Assembly (NCBI GenBank): GCA_900543105.1
Contig: UQQA01000105.1
Coordinates: 1 to 8,800, forward strand
DNA length: 8,800 bases
Origin: an uncultured Ruminococcus sp.
Lineage (GTDB): Bacteria > Bacillota > Clostridia > Oscillospirales > Ruminococcaceae
Direction of reading: 5' to 3'
The notes beneath the pieces were generated by a model, which searched no databases, was not told where the DNA came from, and saw only the letters and a program-made list of their open reading frames with translations. Position numbers and translations under genes: made by a program. Below, in pieces: positions 6,406 to 8,800 of this stretch; positions within the stretch are counted from its first letter, which is position 1; every line of letters starts with the position of its first letter.

Positions 6406-6434
6406 AATATATGAGAGCAGAAAAACTATTATTA
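6406..6434 (-). promoter_or_regulatory. Sigma-E-like promoter in front of cwlD
   Basis: Minus-strand TAATAAT (6434-6428) and CATATATT (6413-6406) are separated by 14 bases. Compared with the Bacillus sigma-E consensus as I know it (KMATATT, 14-15 bases, CATACANT), they match at 6 of 7 and 7 of 8 positions. Predicted initiation near 6399 would leave a short leader before the GGGAGG site. B. subtilis cwlD is itself expressed from a sigma-E promoter. The -35 element coincides with the tandem stop codons of ispF (TAA TAA TAG), so part of the match may come from that. Confidence 0.45.
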
Positions 6435-6911
6435 CTTCATCTTTTCCATTATGCAGACAGCGTGAGCGGCGATTCCTTCTCCGCTGCCGGTAAAGCCAAG
6501 CTTTTCCTCGGTCGTGGCTTTCACGCTTATGTTGCCGATATCGGTATTGCAGGCTTTAGCGATATTCTCACGCATATTATTGATATATCCTGCAAGTTTA
6601 GGTGCTTGACACAGTATTGTTGAATCGATATTTCCGACAGTGAAGCCTTTTTCTTCGGCTATGCTTATTACCTGCTCCAGCAGCTTTATACTGTCTGCGC
6701 CTTCATATGTGCTGTCATTGTCGGGAAAAAACTTTCCTATATCACCGAAGGCAAGCGCACCGAGAATAGAATCCATTATCGCGTGAACGAGCACATCTGC
6801 ATCGGAATGTCCGAGCAGACCTTTTTCGTATGGTATATCCACACCGCCGAGGATAAGCTTTCTTCCCTCGGTAAGGCGGTGAACGTCATAGCCGTGACCT
6901 ATTCTGAACAT
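6432..6911 (-). CDS. ispF: 2-C-methyl-D-erythritol 2,4-cyclodiphosphate synthase
   Basis: Converts CDP-methylerythritol 2-phosphate to methylerythritol 2,4-cyclodiphosphate, releasing CMP, in the MEP route to isopentenyl diphosphate. The protein acts as a homotrimer. Its 159 residues are the standard length. It has the metal-binding Asp9 and His11 in GYDVH, His43 as the third ligand, the HSDADVL loop (35-41), DIGKFFPD (57-64) and the C-terminal TTEEKLGFTGSGEGIAAHAV signature. The ATG begins 2 bases after the ispD stop, with its AAAGGA site inside the last ispD codons, so the two are translationally coupled. Reading ends in three stop codons in a row (TAA TAA TAG). Confidence 0.97.
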   Translation of the reverse strand: MFRIGHGYDVHRLTEGRKLILGGVDIPYEKGLLGHSDADVLVHAIMDSILGALAFGDIGKFFPDNDSTYEGADSIKLLEQVISIAEEKGFTVGNIDSTILCQAPKLAGYINNMRENIAKACNTDIGNISVKATTEEKLGFTGSGEGIAAHAVCIMEKMK

Positions 6912-6913
6912 AG

Positions 6914-7603
6914 TTACAAATTTCCTTTCAGAAGTATCTCCGCAACGGCGATATCTTCGGGCGTTGTTATCTTTATATTGCGGTAGCTTGATTCCGTCAT
7001 TGCGACCTTTGCTCCAACTGCTTCGGCGAGCTGACAGTCATCGGTGAAATCAAGCTCATGGCTGTTTGCAAAGTTTATTCCCTTTACATAGATATCCTTG
7101 CGGAATATCTGCGGAGTCTGCGTGATGTAAAGCTTTCTTCGGTCGGGCGTATCAGTTATAAGACCGCCGTCAACGTTCTTTATCGTGTCCTTTACGGGAA
7201 CACCAAGGACTGCCCCGCCGAAAATCGAAGCGTCCTTTATGCACTGTTTTATATTTTCGGGAGAAACAAGCGGTCTTGCCCCGTCATGAACTGCGACATA
7301 TCTTGTTTCCTTTGATACTTCTCTATATGCATTGAAAATCGACTGCTGACGTGTTTCGCCGCCTTTTACGACAGCTTTCAGCTTTGTTACGCCGTACTTT
7401 TCACACAGCTTTTTATACTCGTCAATATCACATTCACGAACCGAAACTATTATCTCCGTTACCTCGTCAAGCTGTTCAAAAGCGAGCATTGAACGTACTG
7501 CAACGGGTATTCCGTCAAGTTCAAGAAGCTGTTTATTCACACCGTTCATTCGGGAAAAGCTCCCCGCACAGGCGATTATTGCCGATACAGTTATTTCGGA
7601 CAT
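6914..7603 (-). CDS. ispD: 2-C-methyl-D-erythritol 4-phosphate cytidylyltransferase
   Basis: Transfers CMP from CTP to methylerythritol 4-phosphate, the third MEP-pathway reaction, in the cytoplasm. The 229-residue protein shows the cytidylyltransferase nucleotide loop as CAGSFSRM (12-19) followed by Lys24-Gln25. It also has GGETRQQS, VHDGARPL, the TQTPQIFR segment, FTDD and NIKITTPEDI near the C-terminus, all family hallmarks. The second glycine of the usual AAGxGxRM loop is replaced (Phe16) and the Pro before Lys-Gln is Asn23. The GVNKQ form is, as I recall, common in Clostridia, so activity is not in doubt. A GAAAGGA site lies rather far (about 13 bases) before the ATG. The gene is 54 bases downstream of pheA and directly coupled to ispF. 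Confidence 0.96.
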   Translation of the reverse strand: MSEITVSAIIACAGSFSRMNGVNKQLLELDGIPVAVRSMLAFEQLDEVTEIIVSVRECDIDEYKKLCEKYGVTKLKAVVKGGETRQQSIFNAYREVSKETRYVAVHDGARPLVSPENIKQCIKDASIFGGAVLGVPVKDTIKNVDGGLITDTPDRRKLYITQTPQIFRKDIYVKGINFANSHELDFTDDCQLAEAVGAKVAMTESSYRNIKITTPEDIAVAEILLKGNL

Positions 7604-7657
7604 TTTATATGACCATTCCTTTCGGGTATATGTAAAGGCTATACACTTGACATGTTA

Positions 7658-8770
7658 TCAAAGCATTTCCTTGAAGTTTCCGAGCAGGCGGAACGAACTC
7701 ATCTCTTTTTTCAAGTCGTCAAGCAAAGCCGTTACCTTTGCATCAAGGCAGTTTCCGACAAAATCAAGAAAGAACATAAACTCGAAGTCACTTCCTGCGA
7801 TGCTTTTGCTCTCTATCTTTGTAAGGTTGATGCCATTTACAGAGAATTTTGTAAGAAGACGGTTGAGTGCGCCCTTTGTATGCGGTATGGTAAGAAGAAC
7901 AGATACGATATCCGAATCGCTGTTCACGGTGAGATTTTTTGAGAAACAGATAAAGCGTGTATAGTTCGGCTGTGCATCTGCAATATTTCTGCTCAAAATT
8001 TCAAGCCCGAGAAGTTCTGCACAGCTTTCCGAGCAGATACAAGCGATAGATTCACTGCTGTTCGACACGAACTCTGCCGAGAGTGCCGTATTCGCAAAAT
8101 CGCAGGTTTCAAAACCGCTGTCTTTCAGGAATTTTGAGCACTGCGAAAGCGCTTCGTTCTTTGAATAGACCTTCCTAACATCGGAAAGCTTTGTTCCTTT
8201 TTTTGCGGCAAGACAATGGGTTATTTCAACTCTGACGAGCGAATTTATGAAAAACTGTCTTTTGCCCATGAGTTCGTAGGTTTCCGTTATTGAACCAATG
8301 GTAGAATTTTCAAGTGGAAGAAGTCCGTATTCACACTCGCCGCTTTCAACCGCATCAAAAACGTCCTCAAAGCTGTGGTAAAATACTGACGGCTTATCAC
8401 CGAAAAGCTTTTTGCACGCAATAGCCGAATATGCTCCGTCCGTTCCCTGACAAGCTATCTTCCCTGCTTTTTCGGCAGCGAAAGAGATGTATTCTCTCTT
8501 TTTATCAGCTGCCATTCCGATATTCTGTATGCTCTTGCTGATATCCATAATATTCTGGAACAAAACAGCTGCGCCGTCTTTGAGATCATCGGGGGAATTG
8601 GCTCTTATATTGTCGATTATCTGCTGTTCCCTGCCGCCCTGCATAACGGGGAGATCGTGCGTTTTCTTATACTCGCCGACCTGACGGCAAACGTCCATTC
8701 TTTCAATAAAAAGCTTCAAAATTTCGCTGTCTATCTCGTCGATCCGGTTTCTTAAAGTTGAAAGATCCAT
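7658..8770 (-). CDS. pheA: Bifunctional chorismate mutase / prephenate dehydratase (P-protein)
   Basis: Makes phenylpyruvate from chorismate via prephenate, committing carbon to phenylalanine. The 370 residues contain three domains. The AroQ chorismate mutase (about 1-85) has Arg7, Arg24, Lys35, Arg47, Glu48 and Gln82 at the E. coli active-site positions. The prephenate dehydratase (about 103-280) has QGTDGAYS (108-115), LENSTIGS (153-160), His185 and the catalytic Thr271-Arg272-Phe273. A regulatory ACT domain (about 288-365) has GAL at 300-302 and IESKS in place of the usual ESRP motif. The position matching E. coli mutase Asp48 is Gln44 by my alignment. The ATG is preceded by AGAGG with 6 bases spacing. 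It is the first visible gene of the minus-strand string. Its promoter would fall at or beyond the window edge. Confidence 0.95.
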   Translation of the reverse strand: MDLSTLRNRIDEIDSEILKLFIERMDVCRQVGEYKKTHDLPVMQGGREQQIIDNIRANSPDDLKDGAAVLFQNIMDISKSIQNIGMAADKKREYISFAAEKAGKIACQGTDGAYSAIACKKLFGDKPSVFYHSFEDVFDAVESGECEYGLLPLENSTIGSITETYELMGKRQFFINSLVRVEITHCLAAKKGTKLSDVRKVYSKNEALSQCSKFLKDSGFETCDFANTALSAEFVSNSSESIACICSESCAELLGLEILSRNIADAQPNYTRFICFSKNLTVNSDSDIVSVLLTIPHTKGALNRLLTKFSVNGINLTKIESKSIAGSDFEFMFFLDFVGNCLDAKVTALLDDLKKEMSSFRLLGNFKEML

Positions 8771-8800
8771 AGCATACCTCTGTAAAAAAATGATATAATG

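Noticed and set aside
7646..7660. Inverted repeat TTGA-N7-TCAA at the end of pheA
   Set aside because: The arms are only four bases long and there is no T-run, so it is neither a terminator nor a convincing operator.
8791..8800. TATAAT on the plus strand at the window edge
   Set aside because: There is no -35 box 17 bases upstream and the sequence ends directly after it. Its complement could be part of the pheA leader or promoter, but this cannot be judged from here.
1..8800. Search for a defence system, toxin-antitoxin pair, retron, riboswitch or CRISPR array
   Set aside because: All substantial coding space is taken by housekeeping and sporulation genes plus one regulator unit. Intergenic gaps are short, and apart from the MITE-like palindrome and terminators none contains repeats or a structured leader.

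Overview
The window reads as an ordinary chromosomal segment of a low-to-mid GC, Gram-positive, anaerobic, endospore-forming Clostridia member. A ruminococcal or oscillospiracean relative is my best guess, from gene content and sequence style only. The sporulation genes spoIVB and cwlD, a fermentative D-lactate dehydrogenase, the MEP isoprenoid pathway and strong AGGAGG-type ribosome binding sites support this. I found eight protein genes, all intact. I found no tRNA, rRNA, CRISPR array, phage gene or full-length insertion sequence.

Layout. Bases 1-1036 hold ldhA (+) and a hairpin terminator it shares with the convergent spoIVB. Bases 1037-2242 are spoIVB (-), the signalling protease of the forespore. 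Bases 2243-2522 are an AT-rich divergent intergenic region with a near-consensus sigma-A promoter and a LacI-type operator pointing right. These drive a two-gene unit (2523-4001): a four-helix membrane protein of unknown function whose natural start codon appears to be ACG, then a LacI-family regulator starting at TTG. A bidirectional terminator follows. Immediately after it lies a 132-bp palindromic MITE-like element flanked by TTA direct repeats (4046-4183). From 8770 down to 4197 five genes run on the minus strand with short gaps: pheA (chorismate mutase-prephenate dehydratase), ispD, ispF, cwlD and radA.

How the genes work together. The minus-strand cluster mixes unrelated jobs: phenylalanine synthesis, isoprenoid precursor synthesis, spore cortex maturation and DNA repair. 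Only ispD and ispF share a pathway. A sigma-E-like promoter between ispF and cwlD could let cwlD be induced in the mother cell independently of the housekeeping genes upstream. The membrane protein and the LacI regulator are probably co-transcribed and may be autoregulated through the operator at the transcription start.

No clear undescribed system is present. The most unusual points are the ACG start codon, the MITE-like palindrome, the cre-like operator, and the sporulation promoter embedded in a housekeeping gene string.
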